This document shows, piece by piece, positions 6,112 to 13,879 of a stretch of 17,300 bases of DNA (positions are counted from its first letter, which is position 1; every line of letters begins with the position of its first letter). Made by a program: the position numbers and the translations under genes. The stretch covers positions 1 through 17,300 of the forward strand of contig JAITXH010000084.1 in the NCBI GenBank assembly GCA_031284845.1, read 5' to 3'. The notes under the pieces are model-generated. The model had not been told where the DNA came from. It made no database searches and was given only the letters and a program-made list of their open reading frames with translations. This DNA comes from Puniceicoccales bacterium. GTDB taxonomy: Bacteria; Verrucomicrobiota; Verrucomicrobiia; Opitutales; UBA953.

Positions 6112-9093
6112 CTATTTCACCATTTCCCGCAGTTGCTCCAATGAGAGATAAGACGCGGGATCGAATTTTTCGGACTTCATGTAGCCGGCCATGCTTATCA
6201 GGAGTTGGCGGCCTTCGGGGCGGGTGTGCAGGGTCTGCACGTCCACGCAGCACACCAGCAGCCGGCCTTTTTGCGATTGGCCGGTTTTGCATTCGAAGAT
6301 GAACCCGATTTTGTGATTGCGGGCGAAATTATCTATTACCTGCACTATCGGCGAAAAATCTGTCGGCGCGGCGTCGAGCACTACGCTGTCTCCGGCTTTG
6401 ATGAGGTGCCACCAGTTCCAGTTCGTGTGTGACTCGGTGGGGAATTGCGCAAAGAGGGGATGGGCGGGATCGCACACCAGGCCCAATGTCCCCGGGGAGG
6501 GTTCCGTTCTCATGCGGCTGGCGATGCCTTTGAACATCGGGTAACACCAAAAATCTGTCATGAACAATCCCTTGATGCGCCGGGCGTCGCGCTTGATTTC
6601 CTTGGGCGCGAGGCGGTCTGCGACGCCGCCGATGGTCAGCGCGGCCTCGGCTTCGGTGAGCACTCTCACGGGGCCGGTCGCGGTGCCGCGGGCAGGGCGG
6701 TTTACGAGCAGCACGGTTCCTCCGGCGTCCAGAGCGGCGAGTGTGGCGGCGTCCAGGTTTTGCGTGACGCGGATGCCTTCAAAGGCCTTGGTCAACGCGG
6801 CGTCGGTGTGCTTGGGATAGACCCAGACGTCCCATGTGTTGCGGGCGATGCGGTTGCCTTGGTCGTTGCGGATGGTGATGGAAAGTTGTTGCTTCGACGG
6901 AGTCGTGGAATCGGTCTGTGCGGTGAAGGTGCCCGCAGCAGTCAGCCTGCCTTTGTCGGCATTGAGCGGCAGCGTTGTGCTTGTGCCTTCCTTGCCGCCG
7001 GATGCCGGGGCGAGTTTGATCTCCACGGTTCCTTCGATATTTGCCGGGCCGTAGTTGGCTACCTTCACGTCGGCGGAAAACTTTTCGCCGGTTTCCCATA
7101 CGTATTTATCGAACAGGGCCAGAGGGACGACCGGGGCGCAAAATTCTGCCCAGCGCGCTTTTAAACCGGGCACTTTCGGTTCCATGAAGGCGTTGAGCAC
7201 GCCGACGAGGGCTGTGCCTTGTGCCTGAAAGTCCTGCAAGTCGAGCAATTGGAATCCGGCGAAACCTTCCGTGCGCAGGGCCGCTTCGATGTCTTCTTTG
7301 TAGCAGAGGAAGGCGGTCTCAAAGGAGGCTTTGAAAAAGTCGCGCCACCGGGGAAGCATTCCGGCTTTGTCGAGGCGTTCGCGGAATATCTCGAAGTTAC
7401 GCGCCTCGAGGGGGCCTGTGTAGCGCGGGATTTCGTCGAAGTCGGGGGATACTTGATATTGGCCGACCTCGTGCCCGATGACGGGGATTTTGGAGAATTG
7501 GAGGCTTTTTGAAAAATCGTGGCGCGTATGCGGAGGGCCGACTTCGATGTGCCCGAGGGGCAGGTCGGCATGGCTGTAGGAGGCGCGCACATTACCCTGC
7601 GCTCCCGGCTTGGTGCGGTAGGTCACCCACACGTCGTCGCCGGCTTGTTGTTGCGCCTTGTAAAACCAGTTGTTGGAGCCGGAAGCGTAGAGGCGGCGGT
7701 TGCCGTCGCGTTTGCGCAAGTCGGCGATGATTCCGGCGAGTTGTTTGCGGTCGTCGCCCAGCTCGTTGCCGAGCGTGTAGAGGAAGAAAGAGGCGTGGTT
7801 GCCGTATTCATCGAGGATGGCGCGGGCCTCGGCTACCTGAAAGGCGAGCTTCCCCCGGGCGCCGGAAAAGCCGCCGCGTGTCGGATTCTCCGCCTGAATG
7901 TAGATGCCGAGTGCATCGGCTGCGGCGAAGGCAGCCTCAGGCGGGCAGGCGCTGTGGTAGCGGATGTGGTTTATGCCGTAATCGGCACAGGTTTTGAGAA
8001 ATTTCTCCCAGGCGGCGGCATCCATCGGCGGCGCACCCGTGAGAGGAAACGCGAGGGCATCGTGCTTGCCGCGCAGAAAGACCGGTTCTCCGTTGAGGAG
8101 CAGGCGTCGCCCGTCGTGTGAAAATTCGCGCATGGCAAAGCGGACATTGCGCGTGTCAACGATGTGTCCCGTTTCGTTGAGGACGGCGACTTCCAGATCT
8201 TGGAGGGCGGGTTGCCACTCATTCCAAAGCGCCGCGGTGGCCATCTCGCTTTCGACGGTAAACGTGCCGGTCTGCCCGGAAAGCGTATAAAGCGTCTCGG
8301 AGAATACCGGTGCAGGCTCGGCGACAATCACGTCGGCGCCGTGGTTTACCAGTCCGGAGACGTGTAAGGCGCCGGTGCGTTTTTTGGCGGAAACGTTGCC
8401 CAGAGTGATTTCCAGTTTGGCCTTGCTGCCTTTGACGTCCGGCACGACGCGGACATGCTCGATCCACACATGGCCGGTTTGCCTGAGCGAGATTTCGCCG
8501 ATGATGCCGTTCCAATTGCTCTGAATGTCTTCGTCTATCATGTGTCCGCCGGCAGGGAAGAGGCGGGGGGTGTTGTCCACGAGCACGGTGAGGCGATGTT
8601 TGCCGGGCACGGCATCGGTGGTGAGGACGTGGCGGTGGGGCACAGAGAGGAAGGTTTGCTGCGGGTCGGTCGGAGTGTCGTCCAGCCAGACGGTGGAGCC
8701 TTTTGTGCGCTCCAGGGTGAGCACGATGCGCTGGCCTTTCCAGGATTCGGGGATGGTGATGTCGCGTTGATACCAGGCTTTGCCGACGAACTTGTGGCGG
8801 CGTGTGAGTTGCTGCGTGAGGCGTTCCTCATTGGGCGGGCCTTTGGCTGCGAGGTCGGTGGTGCCGGGCAAAGGGATGGTGTCGGTGCCCGCGAGATCGG
8901 CGGCAAACCAGCGCTCTTCGAGTCCTGCGTTGGCCGGGTCGAGGGCGAAGCGCCACACTCCCGCCAGCGGAAGCGAGGTGGGGATCCCTGAGGATGGCAA
9001 GGGCACGGGCGCGGCGGAAAGATCCGCACAGAGGAACACAAGCGCTGCCATGCAAAACACGGCATGGCAAAATCTCCGGAAAAAGGACTTCAT
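6112..9093 (-). CDS. Exported glycoside hydrolase family 2 protein
   Basis: A 993-residue secreted or periplasmic glycosidase of the beta-galactosidase/beta-glucuronidase/beta-mannosidase family. Residues 1-28 form a signal peptide (K-S-F-F-R-R, hydrophobic AVFCMAALVFL, cut near SAA). The sugar-binding jelly roll spans about 40-205 (LAGVWRFALDP; WYQRDITIP), an immunoglobulin-like domain about 210-325, and the TIM barrel starts at LLLNGEPVFLRGKHD near 331. Acid/base Glu444 is in LYTLGNELGDD and nucleophile Glu542 in IPVIGHEVGQY. Beyond about 660 lie an Ig-like segment (to about 760) and a C-terminal domain to 993, both extra to classical GH2. An in-frame upstream ATG at 9234 adds 47 charged residues ahead of the signal peptide; 9093 is preferred and has AGGAA about 11 bases upstream, the best ribosome-binding site in the window. 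Substrate is not predictable. Confidence 0.93.
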   Translation of the reverse strand: MKSFFRRFCHAVFCMAALVFLCADLSAAPVPLPSSGIPTSLPLAGVWRFALDPANAGLEERWFAADLAGTDTIPLPGTTDLAAKGPPNEERLTQQLTRRHKFVGKAWYQRDITIPESWKGQRIVLTLERTKGSTVWLDDTPTDPQQTFLSVPHRHVLTTDAVPGKHRLTVLVDNTPRLFPAGGHMIDEDIQSNWNGIIGEISLRQTGHVWIEHVRVVPDVKGSKAKLEITLGNVSAKKRTGALHVSGLVNHGADVIVAEPAPVFSETLYTLSGQTGTFTVESEMATAALWNEWQPALQDLEVAVLNETGHIVDTRNVRFAMREFSHDGRRLLLNGEPVFLRGKHDALAFPLTGAPPMDAAAWEKFLKTCADYGINHIRYHSACPPEAAFAAADALGIYIQAENPTRGGFSGARGKLAFQVAEARAILDEYGNHASFFLYTLGNELGDDRKQLAGIIADLRKRDGNRRLYASGSNNWFYKAQQQAGDDVWVTYRTKPGAQGNVRASYSHADLPLGHIEVGPPHTRHDFSKSLQFSKIPVIGHEVGQYQVSPDFDEIPRYTGPLEARNFEIFRERLDKAGMLPRWRDFFKASFETAFLCYKEDIEAALRTEGFAGFQLLDLQDFQAQGTALVGVLNAFMEPKVPGLKARWAEFCAPVVPLALFDKYVWETGEKFSADVKVANYGPANIEGTVEIKLAPASGGKEGTSTTLPLNADKGRLTAAGTFTAQTDSTTPSKQQLSITIRNDQGNRIARNTWDVWVYPKHTDAALTKAFEGIRVTQNLDAATLAALDAGGTVLLVNRPARGTATGPVRVLTEAEAALTIGGVADRLAPKEIKRDARRIKGLFMTDFWCYPMFKGIASRMRTEPSPGTLGLVCDPAHPLFAQFPTESHTNWNWWHLIKAGDSVVLDAAPTDFSPIVQVIDNFARNHKIGFIFECKTGQSQKGRLLVCCVDVQTLHTRPEGRQLLISMAGYMKSEKFDPASYLSLEQLREMVK

Positions 9094-9226
9094 ATTGAGG
9101 TGTGTTCCTAATGAAAACGGCTGCGCAGAGGCAATCAAAAGCACCGCGTCCGGGGAGAGTCGTCGCGCTCTGCGGGGATGGGAGTTCGGATTTTCAGCAC
9201 CCGTGTGCGCGGTGCCCTTTCCGTCC

Positions 9227-9646
9227 TTATGCAACAGGTGATTTACCAGTGCCCAGAAAATCTGAAATTTTGTCCCACACAGAATCTTTCATGGAGTTTT
9301 GCCATACCATGCCCAAACAGGAACGAAAGCGCGGCCATTTTCCCGCTATCTCGAGAATGACATCCAGATACTCTTCGCCATGGTCGCAGAGAAAGTTTTC
9401 CAGCATTCCGGCGGCGAGAATGTTGTCGTGCCGCCCGTCTGTCATCTTCAACAATATGCCCATGATGACGTTAAGCTTTGTCTCAGCATCGCAGATAATT
9501 AAGTTTATCTCCATATCCACGACGCTGTCGTCCTTGAGGCCATCTTTGTCCAGGATCCAGCGTCCTGCGAACTCATCAATCCACGGGTTATCCTCAAGAG
9601 CCTTAAAATATTCTTCCGCTTTGTCCGGCATCGTAAAGGGGCCCAT
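9227..9646 (-). CDS. Small protein resembling DUF6869
   Basis: A 139-residue acidic, cytoplasmic-looking protein without signal peptide or membrane segment. The C-terminal half (AAGMLENFLCDHGEEYLD, then a stretch ending RFRSCLGMVWQ and VWDKISDFL) matches my memory of the DUF6869 pattern, an uncharacterised family of small helical proteins often found as singletons. No catalytic residues are recognisable. The coding stretch is clearly richer in A and T than its neighbours, which suggests recent acquisition. It lies 133 bases upstream of the GH2 gene on the same strand and is divergent from moxR (225 bases between starts). A second ATG at 9631 (Met6) is an equally possible start; neither has a strong ribosome-binding site. 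Small acidic orphans of this kind are sometimes immunity proteins, but no toxin gene is near, so I assign no function. Confidence 0.7.
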   Translation of the reverse strand: MGPFTMPDKAEEYFKALEDNPWIDEFAGRWILDKDGLKDDSVVDMEINLIICDAETKLNVIMGILLKMTDGRHDNILAAGMLENFLCDHGEEYLDVILEIAGKWPRFRSCLGMVWQNSMKDSVWDKISDFLGTGKSPVA

Positions 9647-9871
9647 CTTCAGGGCAAATTCGCGAATGAGGCAAGTTGCGTTTGTATCGGAAGTTTATGC
9701 CAGCGGGAGCGGCGGCGGATGCTCGCAAGGTGTGGCGCAGAGGCAGGCAAAATGCCCATTATGGGGGGCGCGGTTTTACCCCTGTTTCCGGAGTCTGAAA
9801 AAACGGGCGGATAAAAGATAATTGTCGTCAAGGCGCATGTCGCTGCGCAGTTTGCAGGGCACCATTTTAAC

Positions 9872-10903
9872 ATGACTCCCAACTCCGCGCCGCCATCGCC
9901 CATTGTCCAACCCTCTGAATCCGAACTCGCCGTCGCAGCCGGGCAACTCAAGTTGCTGCGCGACGCACTCGCCAATGTGCTTTTCGGCCAAGAGGAACTT
10001 ATCGAGCTTGTCATTACAGGGTTGGTGGCCCGCGGGCATATGCTTCTCGAAGGCTTGCCCGGCCTCGGCAAAACCGAACTCGTCAAGGGGCTTTCCAAGG
10101 CGTTGCGGCTGGACTCCAAGCGCGTCCAATTCACCCCTGACTTGCTCCCGGGCGACATCACCGGAAACCCTTTGCTTCAAGAGGTTGACGGCACGCGGCG
10201 CTTTGTTTTTCAGCCGGGGCCGCTCTTTGCCAACATCGTGCTGGCCGACGAAATCAACCGTGCTTCGCCCAAGACGCAGTCTGCGCTGCTTGAGGCCATG
10301 CAGGAGCGGCGCGTCACCGTAATGGGCGAGACGCACCCGCTGCCGGATCCGTTCTTTGTGCTCGCGACGCAAAACCCGATTGAGCTGGAGGGCACTTACC
10401 CGTTGCCCGAGGCACAACTCGACCGCTTCCTTTTCAAACTGGAAGTCCGCCGCGCCAGTGCCGACACGCTCCAGCGTATCGTGCTCCAGCGCGAGATCGG
10501 CATTGAGCCTGATGTCACGCCGGTTTTGGAGCGCGAGCAGTTTATCGCGCTGACGGCGCTTGCCCGGCGTATCTACATGCCCGATGTGGTGGCTGGCTAC
10601 ATTGCCCGTATCGTGGATGCCACGCATGGCTCCGGGGGCATTGTCCGCTTTGGGGCCAGCCCGCGTGCCGCGCTTGCGTTGGCTTCTGCGTCCAAGGCCC
10701 GCGCTCTGCTTTCCGGGCGTCTCAATGCGAGCTTTGAGGATGTGCGTGCGCTCGCGCCCGCCGTGTTGCGCCACCGCGTCGTGCTGGACTACACGGCGAA
10801 ACTCGAGGGCAAGACCTCGGATGCTTTTGTAGCCGGATTACTGGAGACCGTGCCCGCCAATCCGAAGGTGCTGCCGAACACTTTGCAGTCGGCAAAAATC
10901 TGA
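9872..10903 (+). CDS. MoxR-family AAA+ ATPase
   Basis: A 343-residue cytoplasmic AAA+ ATPase of the MoxR class, chaperone-like ATPases that usually help assemble or activate vWA-containing or membrane complexes. Walker A is GLPGLGKTE at 61-69. The MoxR hallmark RVQFTPDLLPGDITG lies at 84-98. Walker B VLADEIN has Asp126-Glu127, followed by RASPKTQSALLEAMQE. Sensor 1 is FVLATQNPIELEGTYPLPEAQLDRF (162 onward), and the sensor 2 region is GASPRAALAL in the C-terminal lid. Length is typical. The first 20 residues are Pro/Ser-rich and not conserved; the ATG at 9872 is the only good start and has a weak AGGG 14 bases upstream. It heads a plus-strand series with 44 bases to the membrane-protein gene. 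The DUF58 gene that nearly always follows moxR is absent here. Confidence 0.96.
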   Translation: MTPNSAPPSPIVQPSESELAVAAGQLKLLRDALANVLFGQEELIELVITGLVARGHMLLEGLPGLGKTELVKGLSKALRLDSKRVQFTPDLLPGDITGNPLLQEVDGTRRFVFQPGPLFANIVLADEINRASPKTQSALLEAMQERRVTVMGETHPLPDPFFVLATQNPIELEGTYPLPEAQLDRFLFKLEVRRASADTLQRIVLQREIGIEPDVTPVLEREQFIALTALARRIYMPDVVAGYIARIVDATHGSGGIVRFGASPRAALALASASKARALLSGRLNASFEDVRALAPAVLRHRVVLDYTAKLEGKTSDAFVAGLLETVPANPKVLPNTLQSAKI

Positions 10904-10947
10904 GGGGCCGAAAAATCTCCGGAGAATCTAAAATCTTTCTGCACGCC

Positions 10948-12738
10948 ATGAACCATTTCTTGTCCCGCCTTTTTATTATTCTTCCAGCACTCCTTTTGCT
11001 TTTCTGCGCAGGCACAATGCGGGCGTCTTCATCCCTTCCTGTGGTCCTCGTGGAAAACCCGCCGGTCGAGGTGATGGTGGAATCTTTTTTGGATGAGACG
11101 CCCGATTTCGGTTACATCCCCGTGCTCATCACCCTGCGCAACCACAGGCCGGAGAGCCAAAATTTTTACCTGCGCTACACAGCCGGGGGGCTTTCGGGGG
11201 CCTCCAGATTGCAGGTGGATGGCAATGCACGCAGCCAGACCTATGTTTACGTCCCCATCGTGAGTCGCGGTGGCGTGACGCTGACTCTTTCCGGGCCGGG
11301 CGTGCGCTCGGGCACCATACACCTCAACTCGCACTGGAGCTCCCTTCAGGCCTATGTCGGCATGGGAGATCGCACTGCGGCGGACTACTGGGTAAGCGTC
11401 CAGCAAAACCTCTCCAGCGGCGGCAGTTCATCCTCGCAACTCGTCGGCACCAAGATCACTCCGGCAGGTGCTCCGGCGGATTGGCGCGCCTACACTGGAT
11501 TCAGCTCTCTTTGGTTTAATTCCGCCGAGTGGAGTGATCTGGATCCCGGTGCCCGCGCTGCCATTCTCGAATGGGTGGGGCTGGGCGGAAACCTCTATTT
11601 TCTGTTCGAAAACAACAATCAGCGCAATGCGTTGAAAATCCCCGATCTCGTCGAAGTGTCCGGGAAGAGCAAAGACGTTGAAGGCAGGCTTGGCTTTGGC
11701 AAAATTGCGTTTCTGAAACAAAAATCTAACTCCGTTTCCGCGAAGCGGGACTTCATTCGGCTTATCAGCAGCACCATCAACACTGAACGCCCCATCATCT
11801 TCAAATACCCTGGAAACAAGAACACCATGTCTCATGGCCATAGTTACCACAGTAGTATCGTAAACGGAGACGAGGAGACTTCTGCATCCTCGTGGCCGCT
11901 CGTGGATATCGTCGGCGAGTTGGGGCGCAATGTGGGTATCTTGTCCCTGTTCATGGTTATCTTTGCGATCCTCATCGGCCCGGTGAACTTTTTCTTCTTC
12001 GCCCCGAGCCGCCGCCGCTACCGTATCTTGTGGACGACTCCGCTCATCTCCATTGGCGCGAGCATCCTGCTCGGGCTGGTCATTCTGATCGGCGACGGCA
12101 CAGGCGGCCAAGGCGCACGGCTTACGCTGGCCTGCCTCCTGCCGGAGCAAAAACGGCTCGTCGTCCAGCAGGAGCAAGTCAGCCGCACGGGCCTGCTGCT
12201 GGGCAAGAAGTTCGACTACGACGATGCCGCTCTATTGCAACCCGTCGCCATCCGCTCAAGTTCAGAATCCAATTCTTATTTGAGGACGGACACCGGCTGG
12301 GCGGGAGACTGGTTTTCCAGCCGCGCTGTGCAGGCGCACTTCGCGCAGACGGTGCGCACCGCACGCAGCAGTGTCCGCGTGACGCTTCCCAAAGATGGCA
12401 AGCCGGGCAGCGTGAACGCCTCATTGGACATCGCGCTGGCGGAGCTTTACGTCATCGCGCCCGACGGTGCGATCTACAAGGCGTCCGGCCTGACACCCGG
12501 AGTGAAGCGTCCGTTGGAACTCGTCCGCACGGACGAAGAATATCCAGAGTGGTGGGAAAAACAAACAGGCGCGGCAAGCTCCGCGCTCAAAGCGGCTGTC
12601 AAAACAAGCACCGGGCGCCATGGCTGGTTTTACGCCCGCGCTGAAAATCCTGCGGAGCTGGCACAGGCGACACTCGACAGTATCCGCTGGACGACCGACA
12701 CGGCTGTGATCACAGGCCCTGCCGGATTTGAGGAATGA
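10948..12738 (+). CDS. Exported membrane protein of a MoxR/ABC locus, function unknown
   Basis: A 596-residue protein with a signal peptide at about 1-26 (FIILPALLLLFCAGTM). A periplasmic N-terminal part (about 30-325) contains a beta-rich stretch, then GFSSLWFNSAEWSDLDPGAR and ILEWVGLGGNLYFL. This last pattern resembles the glutamine-amidotransferase-like fold of proteins encoded beside moxR, but no catalytic triad is evident. Two membrane helices follow at about 328-351 and 360-382, linked by the basic cytoplasmic loop APSRRRYR; the phrase LIGPVNFFFF is the recurrent motif of this family. A second periplasmic domain occupies about 383-596. I know no tested function. Spacing (44 bases after moxR; 34 bases before the ABC ATPase) argues for one operon, and the topology suggests a membrane partner served by the MoxR or ABC ATPase. 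No Shine-Dalgarno sits close to the ATG. Confidence 0.85.
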   Translation: MNHFLSRLFIILPALLLLFCAGTMRASSSLPVVLVENPPVEVMVESFLDETPDFGYIPVLITLRNHRPESQNFYLRYTAGGLSGASRLQVDGNARSQTYVYVPIVSRGGVTLTLSGPGVRSGTIHLNSHWSSLQAYVGMGDRTAADYWVSVQQNLSSGGSSSSQLVGTKITPAGAPADWRAYTGFSSLWFNSAEWSDLDPGARAAILEWVGLGGNLYFLFENNNQRNALKIPDLVEVSGKSKDVEGRLGFGKIAFLKQKSNSVSAKRDFIRLISSTINTERPIIFKYPGNKNTMSHGHSYHSSIVNGDEETSASSWPLVDIVGELGRNVGILSLFMVIFAILIGPVNFFFFAPSRRRYRILWTTPLISIGASILLGLVILIGDGTGGQGARLTLACLLPEQKRLVVQQEQVSRTGLLLGKKFDYDDAALLQPVAIRSSSESNSYLRTDTGWAGDWFSSRAVQAHFAQTVRTARSSVRVTLPKDGKPGSVNASLDIALAELYVIAPDGAIYKASGLTPGVKRPLELVRTDEEYPEWWEKQTGAASSALKAAVKTSTGRHGWFYARAENPAELAQATLDSIRWTTDTAVITGPAGFEE

Positions 12739-12772
12739 GGACGCGCCGCCCACAAGCACACACTTCTCCCAC

Positions 12773-13852
12773 ATGACACTCTCTGCATCTGACAATCCGC
12801 CCCCCCCGCCGCTCCCTCCGGAAGCCTCCCCGCCTCCGTTGCCCCCTCCGCTGCCGTCATCCCTGCCACCGGAGGCTGCCCCGCCGCCGCTTCCGACGGA
12901 GCAGCATCACGACGGGCCGCCGCTTGTCAGCGTGCGCGGGTTACACCGCGCATTCGGCAATGTCCACGCCGTGCGCGGCGTTTCATTCGACATTTACCGT
13001 GGGCAAGTCGTCGGGTTTATCGGTGCAAATGGTGCCGGCAAGACCACCACCATGCGCATCATGGCCACGCTCGACGATCCCTCCAGCGGCACCGTCATCG
13101 TGGACGGGCATGACTTGCGCGACGATCCGCGCGCCGTGCGTTCCCGCATCGGCTGGATGCCCGACGCCTATGGCGCTTACGACCACATGAGCGTGCTGGA
13201 ATACCTTGACTTCCACGCCCGCGCTTTCGGCTTGAAGAAGCGTCTGCGTGCCGAGCGCATCGCAGATGTGGTGGCCTTTGCCGAGTTGGCGCCGATTGCC
13301 GACCGCATGGTCAACAAGCCCTCCAAGGGCATGAGCCAGCGCGTGTGTTTCGGGCGGATGCTTTTGCACGACCCCGAATTTCTCATCTTGGACGAGCCTG
13401 CAGCCGGGCTGGACCCCAAGGCGCGCATCGAGTTCAAGAACCTCGTCCGGCTCCTTGCTGCACGCGGCAAGACGCTTTTCATCAGTTCGCACATCCTTTC
13501 CGAGTTAGGCGAAATGTGCGATTCGCTGCTCTTCATAGACAATGGCCAAATCATCCACCACGGCTCTGCCGAGACGCTGAAAGCCGGGCAGACAGACGGT
13601 GCCGTGACCTTCTGCATCCTCGTCGCCGACTCGCCGGAAAAGCTGGTCGAATGGGCCGCTGTGCAACCCGGTTGGGCACCGATGGAGACGCTGCGCAACG
13701 GGGTGCGCTTGCGTTGCTCGTTGACGGATCCCGCCGATATCGCCGCCTCGTTGCGCCGCATGGTGCTCGACGGTATCCCGGTCATGGACTTCCACCACGA
13801 GGAGCTTCGCCTTGAGGACGCTTTTGTGGAAATCATCAAAGCGCGCAAATAG
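12773..13852 (+). CDS. ABC transporter ATP-binding protein with proline-rich N-terminal tail
   Basis: A 359-residue cytoplasmic ATPase of the ABC-2/NatA/GldA type. Residues 9-41 are a proline-rich tail (20 of 33 residues are Pro). The nucleotide-binding domain starts near 51: Walker A GANGAGKT at 84-91, Q-loop region around GWMPDAYGAYDHMSV, signature KPSKGMSQRVCFGRM, Walker B FLILDEPAAGLDP and H-loop ISSHILSE. The signature SKGMSQ in place of LSGGQ is normal for this subclass. About 110 residues after the H-loop form a C-terminal regulatory domain. No permease is encoded in the window, so its membrane partner is either elsewhere or the preceding two-helix protein (inference). The ATG at 12773 is 34 bases after the previous stop; a TTG at 12728 is open in frame and would overlap that gene, but is less likely. 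Confidence 0.93.
   Translation: MTLSASDNPPPPPLPPEASPPPLPPPLPSSLPPEAAPPPLPTEQHHDGPPLVSVRGLHRAFGNVHAVRGVSFDIYRGQVVGFIGANGAGKTTTMRIMATLDDPSSGTVIVDGHDLRDDPRAVRSRIGWMPDAYGAYDHMSVLEYLDFHARAFGLKKRLRAERIADVVAFAELAPIADRMVNKPSKGMSQRVCFGRMLLHDPEFLILDEPAAGLDPKARIEFKNLVRLLAARGKTLFISSHILSELGEMCDSLLFIDNGQIIHHGSAETLKAGQTDGAVTFCILVADSPEKLVEWAAVQPGWAPMETLRNGVRLRCSLTDPADIAASLRRMVLDGIPVMDFHHEELRLEDAFVEIIKARK
12812..12895 (+). repeat. Duplicated proline-rich coding unit within the ABC ATPase tail
   Basis: Two 11-codon units, 12812-12844 and 12863-12895, encode LPPEASPPPLP and LPPEAAPPPLP, identical in 10 of 11 residues. Seven of the eleven codons differ only at silent positions, so the repeat is better conserved as protein than as DNA. 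A run of eight C (12800-12807) lies just upstream inside the same tail. The segment between the units is also Pro-rich. Confidence 0.85.
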
Positions 13853-13879
13853 CGCAGTGCTTCGTCTCCCGCACCGCCC

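Noticed and set aside
9124..9174. Inverted repeat CGCAGAG/CTCTGCG upstream of the GH2 gene.
   Set aside because: The arms are 37 bases apart and short; not convincing as hairpin or operator.
9094..9234. Upstream ATG (9234) extending the GH2 protein by 47 residues.
   Set aside because: It would bury the signal peptide inside the protein; the ATG at 9093 has the only clear Shine-Dalgarno in the region.
9817..9822. GATAAT as a -10 box for moxR.
   Set aside because: No matching -35 element lies at 16-18 bases upstream, so it is not listed as a promoter.
10916..10925. Perfect palindrome TCTCCGGAGA between moxR and the membrane-protein gene.
   Set aside because: Ten bases without loop or T run; may be chance in GC-rich sequence and no regulator is suggested.
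12728..12772. TTG start that would extend the ABC ATPase by 15 residues and overlap the previous gene.
   Set aside because: The ATG at 12773 is available, and the extra residues add no conserved sequence.
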